Shown here: positions 23,693-35,594 of the stretch, piece after piece
How positions within the stretch are numbered: the first letter of the stretch is position 1
How the letters are laid out: every line of letters starts with the position of its first letter
Source: Marthasterias glacialis
Lineage: Eukaryota; Echinodermata; Asteroidea; Forcipulatida; Asteriidae
Assembly: GCA_911728455.2 (NCBI GenBank)
Contig: OU452221.1
Span: 4,864,290 to 4,928,289 of the forward strand
DNA: 64,000 nucleotides
Direction of reading: 5' to 3'
Made by a program: the position numbers and the translations under genes
Notes under the pieces: model-generated
What the model was told of the DNA's origin: nothing
Database searches by the model: none
The model's input: the letters and a program-made list of their open reading frames with translations, nothing else

Positions 23693-23786
23693 ACGGCTGA
23701 ATTTTCACAGATTTTCTGTAAACGCTTCTCCTATGCAAGACAATTTTAGTTCAATTATTACTTTTATTTGTCTTTTTATCTTTCAG

Positions 23787-23878
23787 ATGACTGCTATCTC
23801 ATCATCGTGAAAAGTTCAGAGAAGCTGTCAAGAGTTTTCAGAAGTACGGATCCTGGTCTGGCAGATGCGAGAGTGTAA
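23787..23878 (+). CDS. Possible 3'-terminal coding exon of an unnamed gene
   Basis: After a good acceptor (TTTTTATCTTTCAG) an open frame reads x-DCYLIIVKSSEKLSRVFRS, then TDPGLADARV and a TAA. The stretch is about 50% GC in AT-rich surroundings and uses ordinary codons. The first codon would need one base from an upstream exon. At only 29 codons, chance cannot be excluded. I recognise no family, and no upstream partner exon is visible among the repeats to the left. Confidence 0.3.
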
Positions 23879-23899
23879 CAACAGCGTGCAGTGACGCAG

Positions 23900-24250
23900 T
23901 GTGCATGAATAATAATTAAAATAATAACTAATTCTTATGTATTTCACAATACCTTCTCAATGCGCTTTACATTAGTGCCCTGGTCATTGGGCCAATAACA
24001 TTCCTGCAATCTTTCTCAGCTCAATAGGGGAATACAACCCCGAGCTGCCGTGGCACTCCGAAGGCTTTTTCAAACACCTCTACCCTTGCAGGTACCCATT
24101 TATACCCCTAGGTGAAGAGAAGCAATTACAGTAAGGCATCTTGCTCAAGGACACAAGTGTCATGACCGGGGTTCGAACCCACACCCCGATGACTTGACCA
24201 CCAGAATTTGAGTCCGGTGCACATAGACCACTCAGCCATGACGTGGTGAA
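23900..24250 (-). mobile_element. tRNA-derived SINE, second family
   Basis: On the minus strand the tRNA-like head has A box TGGCTGAGTGGTC and B box GGGTTCGAACCCC. TCCTTGAGCAAGATGCCTTA, GGGTATAAATGGGTACCTG, GTAAAGCGCATTGAGAAGG and an (ATT)n-like tail near 23910 follow. A 5' fragment of the same family lies at 39070-39250. Confidence 0.8.
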
Positions 24251-27200
24251 ACATGGCCCGTGTGGTAACAGTATACCTGACTTGAAAAGTGTACATGTGT
24301 TTCAAAGTTTGATAGCAAAATAATTGACTGGAAAAAAATTCATCTCAATTGAACTGTTTTAAATTTATGAAGGCTTACCAATACAAATGAAAACTCTACA
24401 AATTAGTCAACTAAAAACTACATCATTGAATGTTGAGGTTAAAGGAGGCTTTACATGTGGTAAATCTGTAGCTCTTGAAATTGCAGTGTACACAATTTTG
24501 TGAAAAATAAAACCATTTATTCCGAGAATACAAAAATTCCCTTTAAACCAAAGTTATTATGATCAACATTCTAAGTGATTGACGTTGTATTGAGCCAAAA
24601 TGATATCATTGCATCTATGAATTTCTTGGACATAGTGCAAGATTGCGTATTTTTGAAACAAAGTAATTAGTTTCACTTTAAAAGCATACTGCTTTATTAA
24701 TTCAATTCTAGTACCAATTCTCCAGGGAGTAATTTCCGTCAAAAAATACTGCCAAAACCAAAGAAAATCGTTTAAAGATCACACAAAACCACCCATCAAA
24801 ATACAGGAACCAAAACAAGCTCGATGTGCATGAACGTGTAAAAAATCCCCGATAAAACAAAAACCGTTCTTTATTGTTTTTACTGAAAACTTAATACCGA
24901 ACTTGATAGAATTTTTCAGTGGAGATAGTTATTACTTGCTTCCCCAAATAAATTATGCCTTTAAATAATAAATAACTAATAATTATAACTTTGCCTTTAC
25001 TTTGCGCCGTAGAACCGTCTGTTGCAGCCTGTCTTTTTGTCTGGGTATGGGTAAGTTGAATTCGCTTCATTTTATTATTAATGTGTCTCTTCAAACCACA
25101 AACAACTAATTACCACGTATGTCTTTCTAGCAGGCTCACCTAAAGTCTTGTTGACAATTAGTCCTAAATTGTGTTTGGTTGAAGGCTAATGGAAAAGCAA
25201 AATAATGGCATTTTTCGTCTGGAACTGAAAGAAAATTCAGATGAGTTTCTTTATTATACAATCGTTTTGAAAATTTTTTTTGATATTTAGTTTCAAAATG
25301 CATCGCTCGATATCGATTCAAGTTGAGGCTTTATTCGTGATTAATTTGAAAGTGAGGCTGCCATACAAAAACACCGCTCCCCGTACCTAAACGCAGAATA
25401 CATCGGTGAAGATTATTAATGTGATGTTAGTTAGCATGAACGTTTTCAGTCTTGACATCTTGTTTCTTTAATATAAGTTATCAAAACAGTTAATAGATTG
25501 AAGACGAGGCTACCCCGTGTACTACCTATAGGAAATAATTTGCACTATACGCCCGCGTGTTGGTTGCAGGAACCACGTGTGAATCATTTGTCCAATTCTG
25601 TAAAAAGTTTGAGTTGTTTGACCCCGACCCCATATTCTCAATTTTGTTCCAAAAATATCATAAACCAAATTGTTGTAAATTTACCAACTCGCTTACAGGC
25701 CTTTTAACTCTAGAGTGAATGTGTTTCCTTGGCTGACCACACTAAACTAACAAAATGAGATAAACTTTGGTTAAAACATTTGGCTACACCACAGAGAAAT
25801 GACCAGCTTCTTAATGGCTATACCATGGGGCAGACTTGTATGACATCCCTTCGTGACGCGTGTATTCAATCGACCTGGACAGTAAAATCGTGCTTTACAC
25901 AACAGCACAACTAAACCCAAGGCAGTAAAGCAGGGTATTTGAAGTTATTTTTAGGGTGAATTTTTTTATATTACTAAATTTCCCCTCATTTAAAAATATA
26001 GGATGAGCTGTAACTTTTTTTCAATGCAGTTGGAAGAAAGCAGAAGTTAAAAAAAAATGTAAAAATGGAATGAAAAAGAATTTAATGAGGTGCTCATATT
26101 TTTATTGTTTAATTCAATGGATTGGCGTGGGGTTCGGACTTGGAACAATACAGACGATTCGAACTCGGACTTTGACTGCCCCGGCTTCGCACTTTGACTT
26201 TAGGCTTGGGATGAAATACAAAATTGCCCCAGAGGTTTTCTTCAGCTTGATTAAATTGACGCAGTCGTTCAGTGAATTTTAGAGTATAATTAAATATTTA
26301 TTTTTCTATCATTTCTAGTTATGTCAATATTCAGTCTATCTGTGGTTCCATTTAGAATGGTATACGGTACAACATGAGCAATAATTTATACATAATTAAG
26401 TTGGTATATTGGTAATTGAAAGATTTGAACATTTATAATAAGAATTTTGGAAGCGCGTCGCTTTTTTTTCAAAAGTTAATAAAAACGTAAAACTTTTCAG
26501 AGGCATTTTGCCTTTTAAAATGCTCAATGTTAGACTGTACCTTTCAAAACAAGGGGTTACCGTAATTATTCATAATGATCAGATTACAGCTATCTTGTGA
26601 TTACATTCACAACAATGTGGCCATAACGAGGCTGGACGGAAAGCTATTGTCTGTCCTCACTTGTTTTTTTTTTTTTACAAGTCTTGTTTGATATTGTATA
26701 GCAGTGATTAAGACACAAGATGGCTGTGGCATAGATAGATCATATCTTCTCGCAGGCCAAAAAACCTGAGAGAAAGGGGAACGATAGTTTAAACCTTAAA
26801 TATTTTCAGACCAATACATCTAACAAATAGATACCTTATAGTCTGTTAATATCAATTTAAAAACCACATGGCATTTATAGTAAATAAACAGAGATCATCA
26901 GTCCTAATTCAGTGCTTATAAATTATTTTTGTAACACATGGTTCAATATGAAATACTGTCTTTGGAGGTACAAAGGTGCAATTTTCCAGCCAAAACGAAC
27001 AATTCGCAGCTTTATTTATAGGGCTTTTCTAAATTTAAGAAGTTGTTTATGACATTTTGCTCTGAAAACTTTACCAGATTTTTCTGAAGAAAAAATTCTA
27101 TTGACACCTTCTTATAGTGTGCCATTGTGTGGCGAGATGTGCTACTCTTCAAACTGCTGTGAGAAATCACAATGTTTGTATTATAGCCGACCTATGTGGC

Positions 27201-27300
27201 CGGTAACTTCACCAAAGCTGAGAAGCTTTCTTCTTAGCCAATATTAATGAGTGCATCAATACTGATCAAACACCGCATGAGTGTGTTTCCTTCGCACATT
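24251..27300. other. Long AT-rich interval without recognised features
   Basis: About 3 kb with no supported gene. Short frames lack composition or motif support. There is a poly-T run near 26664. A weak similarity to the 'AGGTAAAATA' MITE interior occurs near 24710-24760 (AGTACCAATTCTCC, then TTTCCGTC) and may be an eroded copy. Confidence 0.4.
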
Positions 27301-27304
27301 GTTA

Positions 27305-27470
27305 GAAAGGTAAGCGGCCGGACTTAGATTTTGGTGGTGATGGCCATCAGAGTAAAGAGTCCATACCGCGTGGGAGAGTTTACTGCTTCTGTAAGGCACT
27401 AATCATTGGAATGGTAAGCGGCCGGACTTTGATTCTTGTGGCGATGGCCATCAGAGTAAAGAGTCCAAAG
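27305..27470. repeat. Direct duplication, ~104-bp spacing
   Basis: GGTAAGCGGCCGGACTT, followed by GATGGCCATCAGAGTAAAG and GAGTCCA, occurs twice (from 27309 and 27413) with a few differences. No function is evident. Confidence 0.7.
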
Positions 27471-27479
27471 GCCTGACTT

Positions 27480-28520
27480 AAAAAGAATTAAGACAACAAA
27501 AGGTGCCTGTGTATTCAAAGACACGTGATCCTGATGGACAAATTCTATCCTTCGTAGCGAGGTACAGAATTGAAGAAGCGTTCAGTAGTGATTATCATAA
27601 TGATCTTCAACATCGATATTTTTTACCAAGAGAATGGCACAGTATAAGATGGTTTCAAAGAAGGCTCATTGACCGTTTATATAGCTACGTGTTTACGTAT
27701 GTTGCAATATAATTATTTCGTTCATTGATCTTGTTTGTGGTATTTGGCTGAACCATGTGTTATTGTGTAAAAAAAAATGCATTGTTCATTTTCACGAAAT
27801 ACGCACTGATGTATTCTTAAAAAGACTGAATGGTACTGATGAATGCGGCATTTTTTGTTCGGATAAGAATATAAACTGAACAAAAACAAGTTGACAAGTT
27901 GTTATAATTATATGGGTACTTTCTAATTTGGTTGTATAACTCTTCTTGACAAAAGGTTATTCAACTATACCAAAACAAATTAAAGCAGATAAATAAATGC
28001 CATGTGAAAAATAGTTCACTTGCAATATTTAAAGGAGAACAATCTGTAAAAAAAAATTGATGAAGTTATGACTCAACCCTGTAAAATTTTAATATAAAGG
28101 GTTATGACTATTTCAGTCACATGTTGTTCACTTGCAATTGTTTTTCTTGTAAAATATTACGGAGGAGTCTGTGGCGGTTTGTGTCGGTCAAACGGGGTTT
28201 GATACCCTCCTTTTGAACGTGATATCTCAGGTCCACCTACCCAGGATGGTCAAGCAGTTTTATAAACTGATGAACTGCTACAAAATGCCGATGAACATTG
28301 AACTCTGGTGCTGAGTAGAAAAGGAGACGGTAATCTAAAACAGCGACTGCATGAAATACAAGCCGATTCTTCAACTTGATAAAGACTACACGCGGTCTCA
28401 CAACTAAAAACTGATACTCGTTGGTATCTTCAAAATCATGGACGGGCGCAACCACATCCCATCATGTGAACCAAGTTCAAAGCTCTATTGATGATTGTTT
28501 GACAATGGCGTCCTGGACAA
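27480..28520. other. Interval with two unplaced open frames
   Basis: A plus-strand frame at 27503-27712 (..RIEEAFSSDYHNDLQHRYF..) ends near a possible GTATGT donor. A minus-strand frame at 28455-28237 (..FLVVRPRVVFIKLKNRLV..) is also open. Neither matches a family I know, so I do not call genes. Confidence 0.25.
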
Positions 28521-28524
28521 ATTG

Positions 28525-29130
28525 ATTTATCCATTAAAAATGAGATGAACTGTGAACCAAGTGGACGGAGAAAAGCTATACATGTATATTAGGATATTCA
28601 TTCAGGCAAATGGAGGACAGCTACCATTGAACTTTGTGATTCAGTAATGTCAATAATGGAGTCACCCGGAGAACACACAACAGCAGGAGACATGAACTGC
28701 AACCTCTCTATCAGAGTGTGAGCCAAGTGGAAGGAGAGAAGCTATTAGAATATTCATCCAAACGATTGGTGGACAGCTACCATTGAACTTTGTGATTCAG
28801 TAACATCAATAATGGAATGACACTGAGAACACACAACAGGAGACATGAACTGCAACCTCTCAAACAGATGAACTTATTGGAAGGAGATAAGCTATTAGGG
28901 TATTCATTCAACCTAATGGTGGACGATGAACGTTGTGATTCAGCAACATGTCGAATTGGAGTTACATTGAGCCTTATGACAATGAACTGCAACATCTCAA
29001 CCAGAGTGTGAACTAAGTGCAAGGAGTTAAGCTGAATGATATTTATTCAAACTAAAGGTTGGACATGAGCTACTACTGAACAATGTGATTCGATAACAGC
29101 CAAGATGAGTCACAGAGATATATACACAAC
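28525..29130. repeat. Minisatellite, about 4 diverged units of ~150 bp
   Basis: GTGATTCAGTAA-ATCAATAATGGA and its variants recur near 28638, 28792, 28935 and 29086. Each unit also has GAACTGCAACCTCTC, CAAGTGGAAGGAGA and a TATTCATTCA word. Units vary in length (143-154 bp) and have drifted. Confidence 0.75.
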
Positions 29131-29337
29131 CATTGAGCTGTTCAGAGGAACATGACGAACGACCGATACAATCACGTCTGCTTACTCCGAATACAAAATA
29201 AATTGCATGTAACGGGAATAGCCGTATATAAAAACAGAATTTTTGTTAATTCAACTTTGAAAATGTTGAAGAGCCCCTTAAATTAAATGTAGGTTTTCCA
29301 AGCCAATTTCAACAAAAAAACCCATTTAATTTAATGG

Positions 29338-29374
29338 ACGGAGCATTCATTTTGTTTGCAAATGAATGCTCCGT
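29338..29374. repeat. Perfect 15-bp inverted repeat (hairpin)
   Basis: The arms are ACGGAGCATTCATTT (29338-29352) and AAATGAATGCTCCGT (29360-29374) with a 7-nt spacer. It stands alone in AT-rich DNA. It could be the terminal hairpin of another rolling-circle element, but no CTRR end follows closely. Confidence 0.6.
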
Positions 29375-30392
29375 TGCATTAGCATTCAGCGGTCATAACT
29401 GAGTTCAATTTCAAAAGTTTATCATTCACTGGTCAAATAAGATCATTCCAATTCATTCAGTCGCAAAGATAATCAAGAATGAAGAAATAGAACGACTATA
29501 ACAACTGAGAAGAATGAATCGTGTGCGCACCAAAATGAAATTATATACTGTTATATATAACAGTTAAAAAGAAACCCTAGTTTGAATGAGTTAAGAATAC
29601 ATGCGTGAATGTGAATGCTTGATTATGAAATTGAATTAGCTTTTACCGAAATTGACCTGGAAAACCTATAAAGGTCCGCACCGTAAGGGGAAGGTACTAT
29701 ACTTTGGAAATCACATAATCGTAGGTGATAAAGAAACAAATGGAACCTGAAGGTAGACTGAATAAGTGAGTATTAGAACTGATAGATTAACTTGTAAAAG
29801 AAAAGTGGATATCGGAATCTTTTCCGAACTAGATTCTAAGTTTTATCTATTCTAATGATTACGTCTGTATTAATGTATAATTATTTGATTAAGCAGAAAT
29901 GATGGTCAAAGCACAACACGTTTATACATAAGAACAAATTATAACTCAAAAACATAATAGCCTTTTGTGCACGAGAAATCAAAGCCAGAATATCTCATTT
30001 TTAGGTGATAATCTTGTTACGGGTGTGTCAGCCCTCAGGTGTTTAATTTCCTTGGAAACGAACATCGTTCATGTACAGGTGCGTCTTTAATCAGTACTGT
30101 TGAAAGTGGTTCAAATCCCCCGTGGATCCAAGCCGATTTGCAGGCTTTAGATTATAAACAATTATTCACCAACTACTGCATATTGACCCAATTCACTTGA
30201 TTTTTTGTCGCCACAATCATTTTTGGTTGCGCCATTTTGAATGTCAGTTTCCCTGTGTGATACCGTGGAGCCATCAGTTTAGCGACGCGCGCGTCCGTTT
30301 ACGTAGTATCTTTACTCATGCAATTTGACGCCAAAATGGCAGACCATGGGCCGCATGTGACGTCAGTGCAGGGGGTCATACTCGCCTTAGCT
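29375..30392. other. Unrecognised interval
   Basis: No supported gene or repeat family. The sequence is AT-rich with scattered GTGACGTCA-like words toward 30360. Confidence 0.3.
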
Positions 30393-31207
30393 AATAGACC
30401 GATTGCGCGACAATGTTTACATGCGGTCACGTGACCCCCTATCGGGTATGACGTCATACAGCTGATGAAAAAATACGTGTAAAGAGATAGGCCGTGACAC
30501 AGACTTCGAAAACAGTCGATTATACTTTCGTTAAGCGATAAATTAGTTAATCAGCCCCTTTATTTAAAGTAGTATGGTGTGGCATTAATTTAAATCACAT
30601 CTCTGTTTCATAATTTAACAGAATTCTTCTGAAAAGAGGTTTTTTAAGCCATGCACTACCGCCGTCGGACGACTATTATGTAGCCACCCGTCTGTTATTT
30701 TGTTTGTAATGTTGGCCTAAATCACTGTAAAAAAAAAAAAAAAAAAAAAGGATAAACAACGTTGGAAAAGTGAGCATTATCACCTAGCCTTGCAGAATTT
30801 CAAATAGGCAAAGGAATGACACAGTTTTGGAAAGCAATTTCTTTTGAGAATTTCAGCTTCAAAACTTTGAAATTTTTGTGTTGAAAAGTGTGTGGTGATC
30901 GGGGTCGTCTGGCCTAACGTTCCGTCGCGCGCTGTACACATCGTGCACATTTATACGGTACTTTTACAATTTTCAAGACTTGCTGGAACTGTCCTTACTG
31001 GCTTTATTCAGCCACTTGAAGGTCTTTGGTACAAACTCTTGAATATGTTTCACAGATTTCGAGCAAAAAAAGCCTCGATCGAATTAACTAAATGCATTAA
31101 TCATCGTGTACCGTAGCCTACCACCCTTTCCTTTGGAGGATTACGTGTGTGTTTACATTTTTAACCCAACAGGGGTCACGTGACGTTGGTCGCACAATCG
31201 GTCTATT
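30393..31207. mobile_element. Putative TIR element, ~0.8 kb
   Basis: The left end AATAGACCGATTGCGCGACAA is answered at the right end by TTGGTCGCACAATCGGTCTATT (two mismatches). Inward on both sides the palindrome GGTCACGTGACC/GGGTCACGTGACG and a GTTTACA or TGTAAAC word recur. A poly-A run lies at 30730. No transposase frame and no clear target duplication were found. Confidence 0.5.
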
Positions 31208-31809
31208 GTGGGAAATTATTGCCGCATTTTCGCTTCCCGTCCTGATACACAATATCGTGAGCAATTTTTCTTCAATGTTATTTGGCATACCCGAAACTTA
31301 CATAGTCTTTTCCCGTTTTTGGACAATTTGTTACCTTTCATTGCCTCAACTAAATCGATCATTGAAATTATCTTATACATTAACTATGTAGTAAGGTTAT
31401 AATTACGTTGTTTGTATATTTTGAAATTACTCGATTCGGTTAAGGCAGGGTACAGGATTTGTATGTTATTAAAAAACGATTGATATATTTGTCAATCGAT
31501 TATGATATACCAACTATATCCCCCAGTGGGATTTCCCCAAAACTATTCAAGATATCGAAAATGGCTGAAACGGTCATAATAGTTTTATGAAACATTTAAG
31601 GATGCAAAACAATCTTACTCGATGAATATATTTATACTGTGACTTCGTTGGACCGCGACATTTGGTTTGAAACTCATTTACGTTGTTTAATGAGTATAAC
31701 CAGTATATGTATATAGTTCACAAACATTTCGAGATCAAATCCTGTTTACCCTGCCTTTTAAACACATCCGCTTAATGAAAATTAATACTTTATCATAATT
31801 TAATTACAG
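31208..31809. other. Interval upstream of the putative exon at 31810
   Basis: A hydrophobic open frame (TIGLLWEIIAAFSLPVLIHN..) overlaps the right end of the TIR element and ends at 31391. It has no recognisable homology. No other support for coding was seen. Confidence 0.25.
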
Positions 31810-31930
31810 TGAGCCTTTGATGCAGTCCAGACCTGACAGTTATTTCGAGAGAACAAGAATGCAGTCATACAAGCCTGGACACTATCCGGTGTATTCGGAA
31901 GCATCCTCCACCGCTGCACTTCAGAAATAG
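31810..31930 (+). CDS. Probable 3'-terminal coding exon of an unnamed gene
   Basis: An acceptor (TTAATTACAG) is followed by x-EPLMQSRPDSYFERTRMQ, then SYKPGHYPVYSEASSTAALQK and TAG. Composition is about 50% GC with balanced codon use, clearly unlike the AT-rich DNA on both sides. The small-polar and tyrosine-rich character suits the cytoplasmic tail of a membrane protein, but that is a guess. The first codon needs two bases from an upstream exon, which I could not identify. I do not recognise the family. Confidence 0.4.
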
Positions 31931-32855
31931 CAGCAAATCTAAACAAAATGTTTACCTAAAAAATGATGTTTGGAAAACAAAAATTATGTCCAAAAGAAGC
32001 TCGTTTTATAATTCTTTTAGAAAAACCAGCGTTGATTTTAAGTCGTATACACAAAGGTCTATAGAGTTTATCTTATACGAGATTGAGCATTTCATTTTGC
32101 ACACTGTCACATCATATAATTGCTATTCATGATAACCGTTAAAAGTATGCCATCGTAACATTTTCTCTGAACTTTTATGATCCCGTGGTATAGCCTAAGA
32201 AACTGTTTTGCAAAGAGATTATTTCACTCAAGACTGGTTACAACTTGGGCTCCGCTCTCCATCAGTGAGATGTATAAATATGCATAAACGATGATAATAT
32301 AAAAATGTCCGGTTGAGAATAATACCTGGTGGAATTTTTGGATTCCATGTTTGTGTATACCACTGTGAATGATATACTATGCAGAGAACAAACGATCCCC
32401 ACAAAAATCTTGAGTACTTTTAATGATGTGCCAGTGTACATGGGGTCTACATTTATGTAAATATATTTTTTACAACAATAATAATAATAATAATAGTTCT
32501 TAAAAAGTGTGTTCTTTTTATTTTGTTTCAATGGGTTACTACAGAGAGGACCTTTATCACACAGCAGTACTTTTTGACAAAAAAAAACCATTGTGAACAA
32601 ACCAACTGAACGGGGTGTTTTGTTTTAAAATGCATAGACATAATTGTTCCGTAATAAATCTAAAACTTACCCGCGTATAATTTTGGCTGTGCAAAATGAC
32701 TGGAAAACGTAAAACGATGTTACCCTTGTTTGCTAGTTTAAAAATGAAGTACAATACGAATAGAAAAACAAGTTAACTGAAATACAGCAGAACTGTGTGA
32801 TAAAGGTCCGTGAAAGCATTGGGAACTTTCTCGGGGGGATGAATTTCTGTGATTG
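31931..32855. other. Unrecognised AT-rich interval with an (AAT)n microsatellite
   Basis: A short ATA/AAT microsatellite lies at about 32476-32495. Otherwise there is nothing supportable. Confidence 0.4.
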
Positions 32856-32859
32856 TTGG

Positions 32860-33055
32860 GTGGTGGAGGGGTAACTTGAGGGGCTCGGTGGAGGGGAGGG
32901 CTTAAAACTTGGAGGGGTACACAATGTACATTGAGGGGCTCAATGGAGGGGAGGGCTTAAAACTTGGAGGGCGTAACTTGAGGGGCTTGGTGGAGGGGTG
33001 CACTCAGGGCTTAAAACTTGGATGGGGTAACTTGGTGGGCACGGCGGAGTGATAA
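32860..33055. repeat. G-rich minisatellite, about 3 units of ~65 bp
   Basis: GGGCTTAAAACTTGGA recurs near 32898, 32955 and 33007, each preceded by GGTGGAGGGG or AATGGAGGGG words and TGAGGGGCT. Units are uneven. Confidence 0.7.
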
Positions 33056-33069
33056 GTGTGCCCAGTGAT

Positions 33070-33540
33070 ATAGTTTTTAAGATTATGGAATACGCATATG
33101 GGCTATTATAACACACCTCTCCCTGGTTCTTTATCCTGATTGGCTGAAACACGGTCGCGTGGGGGAACTAATAATTATAGCCTAGTCCATGAAATCTGTA
33201 CCACATGCACCGCACGCGCTTCATCTGGGGAAAATAGTTCGCAAAGCGGGAAATAGTTTCAAAAACCCAAAAACTATTGACTGGTAAACAGCGCCCTCAT
33301 GAGAACGAAAATGGCGGCGTCTGCGGATCGAGAAGAATCTGCGGCCAAAAAACCGTGATTTACTCCTCTAATCGACATTTTGGACTGAGGTGTGTTACAA
33401 AACACATATGGACTGGCATTATTCGGCCTCGGGAAATAGGACCCTCTCCTGGTCACTCACAGGCCCTCGAGTTGCATAGCCGTGCACTATTTCCCTCATT
33501 GCCAGTCCATATGTGTATACTATATGCAGTTTTTTATTTA
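33070..33540. other. CpG-containing interval with inverted repeat
   Basis: ACACATATGGACTGGCA (33402-33418) is inverted at 33499-33515 (TGCCAGTCCATATGTGT). Between 33290 and 33360 is GC-rich DNA with ATGGCGGCGTCTGCG and an open run of 15 codons ending at TGA. It may be a remnant of a gene start or a MITE interior. I make no gene call. Confidence 0.3.
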
Positions 33541-33790
33541 CTTCGGCTTTGCTAATTAGTTGAGGAATTAATGGAGGTGCCTCTGCATAATAGTTTGCGA
33601 TATGAGGAACACATCTACACATCATGTATGAGGAAAAAAGTTAATATTTCACTGTTTTACGTTGAAACACTTTCAATTGAAAAATTGGGCATCACGCAGC
33701 ACTCAATGAATGGCATTGACTGTTTCGACGGTCGTTGACTGACTTATTGAAATTTAGCGCCAGCACCAAATACCAAACTGAAGCTAGCCC
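33541..33790 (+). mobile_element. Decayed single-unit remnant of family A
   Basis: TAATTAGTTGAGGAATTAAT, GGTGCCTCTGC, GATATGAGGAACACATCT and then GACGGTCGTTGACT and GAAATTTAGCGCCAGCACC follow the order of a family A unit plus its terminal region, with many substitutions. The terminal hairpin is no longer symmetric. Confidence 0.55.
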
Positions 33791-33959
33791 GTTATTGGGC
33801 CCAAAATAGCCAACCGCGTATTTGCGGAAATGCCAGCAACGTATTCGCGAAATAGAACACATGCGGTACAGGGAGGTGAAGAAAAGGCTAATTTTTACGA
33901 AATATCTCTGCAAGAATCCGTATGTTATCTTAACGAAGTCTGAAATATTTGCAACAACT

Positions 33960-34555
33960 TACAACTTTTTAGTGCTTAATTAGCAGCAAATACATAGACG
34001 CCATTTTCACATACAATAACGCACATATTGCTTTGCGGTTGAGATCAGTACCTCTTGAAAAGTATTTGTACCCTTCGTTATGACTGAAAGTGGGATTTTT
34101 AATTCAGAATCCTAAAAACCAGTACACTGGGAATACCAAATTTTTGAGCTGGCTAATTTGGCCCACTAATTAGTACTTAATTAGCAACAAATACATAGAC
34201 GCCGTTTTCATAGAAAAAACGCACATAGGCCTATGGCTTTGCGGTTGAGGCCAGTACCTCTTGAAAAGTGTTTGTACCCTTCATTATGACTTAAGCTGGG
34301 ATTAGTCCAGAATCCTAAAAACCAGTACACTGGGCATACCAAATTTTTGAGCTGGCTAATTTGGCCCACAAATTAGTGCTTAATTAGCAACAAATACATA
34401 GACGCCATTTTCACATTCAATAACGCAAATATTGCTTAACGGTTGAGACCAGTACCTCTTGAAAAGTGTTTGTACCCTTTATTATGACTAAAAGTGGGAT
34501 TTTTAGTCCTGAATCTTAAAAACCAGTACACTGGGCATACCAAATTTTTGAGTGT
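33960..34555. repeat. ~203-bp tandem array (type B), about 3 units
   Basis: AATACATAGACGCC recurs at about 33988, 34189 and 34393. Each unit carries GGTTGAGA-CAGTACCTCTTG, AAAAACCAGTACACTGGG and CTGGCTAATTTGGCCCA. A diverged pair lies at 20210-20460, also just past a family A terminus. The two repeat types may therefore belong to one larger ancestral element. Confidence 0.7.
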
Positions 34556-35594
34556 TTTTGAATGAACTTGGGTTGTATTCTACAGGTCTCCTCCATGGAA
34601 TCAAATCAATTTACATCAGAAATCTTACGGATAGTTTCCTCCCAACCGTGTACATGTATCGGCATTTTAATGCAATGAAATAAAACAAAGTATCGTTTCT
34701 AACGATGAGGTATTTAAGTTCGCAAAACGTACTAAAACAATAAGGACTTCTCAATGATGAAATCCTCGAGTATTCAAAACTCATAATAAATGAAACAAAA
34801 TAAGTATTTCGTTTACTACACTGCCTTTCAACCTTCCCCGGTGGATCTCCGTCTTCAGGGTGAACCTCGCCCAACGACTAACAAATGTCCCTGTCACTAC
34901 GATCCGGTGAAAATTGGCGCTGAGGGGTCGTCGTATCCAGGAGGTAAATGGTCGTCTATGAATTAAATTAACCAAAACATCTAATACTAGGTTTTAAAAG
35001 GTCACTCATCAATCAAATACATCGTTATATAATTTCGCCACTATGACTCTGTATAAATTCCTAGACGTTTTCCTTTACTTCTGAACATTTGGATTTGTTG
35101 AGGGAGTTATCCCCCTAGTATTTAAATAATGGATGGCCCGTAGGATCATATACCAGAGGTTTCGAAGCGGTTGAAACGAATGGCCAAATAACAGCCAAAA
35201 TAGTCTTAATTAAGTGGGCTGACCCGGGAAAACAAATGGCCAAATAACAGCCAATACTTTTTAATACATAATTGGGCTGACCGAGGAATGCCTCCAAATA
35301 AAGTACCTTCAGTGCGAACGGTCTGTCCCAAATAGTCTGATGAAATTGCCGGATAAGTGGCAAGTGTATAGTGTGCTATAGGAACAAAAACTCAATCATC
35401 AAGCAAGTAGGCCTTGTTTTTCGTTTGTTCCCTTTATTACAATTCCAATTGCGACATTTGCAGTAAATCTGGCCGGATGGGGATATTCCCTTGCTCGGAA
35501 TCTGCTTAAAAAACCTAGTAGTATGCCCGGCATTGGTTCATTTTCTCCATACAAATTTATAAAAAAGAACTACTTTCAAAGGAGACGCGAAGCT
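34556..35594. other. Unrecognised interval with a small duplication
   Basis: AATGGCCAAATAACAGCCAA occurs twice, near 35179 and 35227, each followed shortly by a GGGCTGACC word. Otherwise nothing is supported. Confidence 0.35.

Noticed and set aside
27503-27712. Plus-strand frame RIEEAFSSDYHNDLQHRYFLP.. with a GTATGT nearby
   Set aside because: Reads like protein but I know no homolog, the acceptor side is weak, and no partner exon is visible.
28237-28455. Minus-strand frame FLVVRPRVVFIKLKNRLVFH..
   Set aside because: No family recognised; the opposite strand is also open in part, so sense cannot be decided.
33311-33360. ATGGCGGCGTCTGCG.. as a first exon (MAASADREESAAKK)
   Set aside because: Attractive start context, but the frame closes after 15 codons, the only GT there is a weak donor (GTGATT), and the DNA may be a MITE interior.
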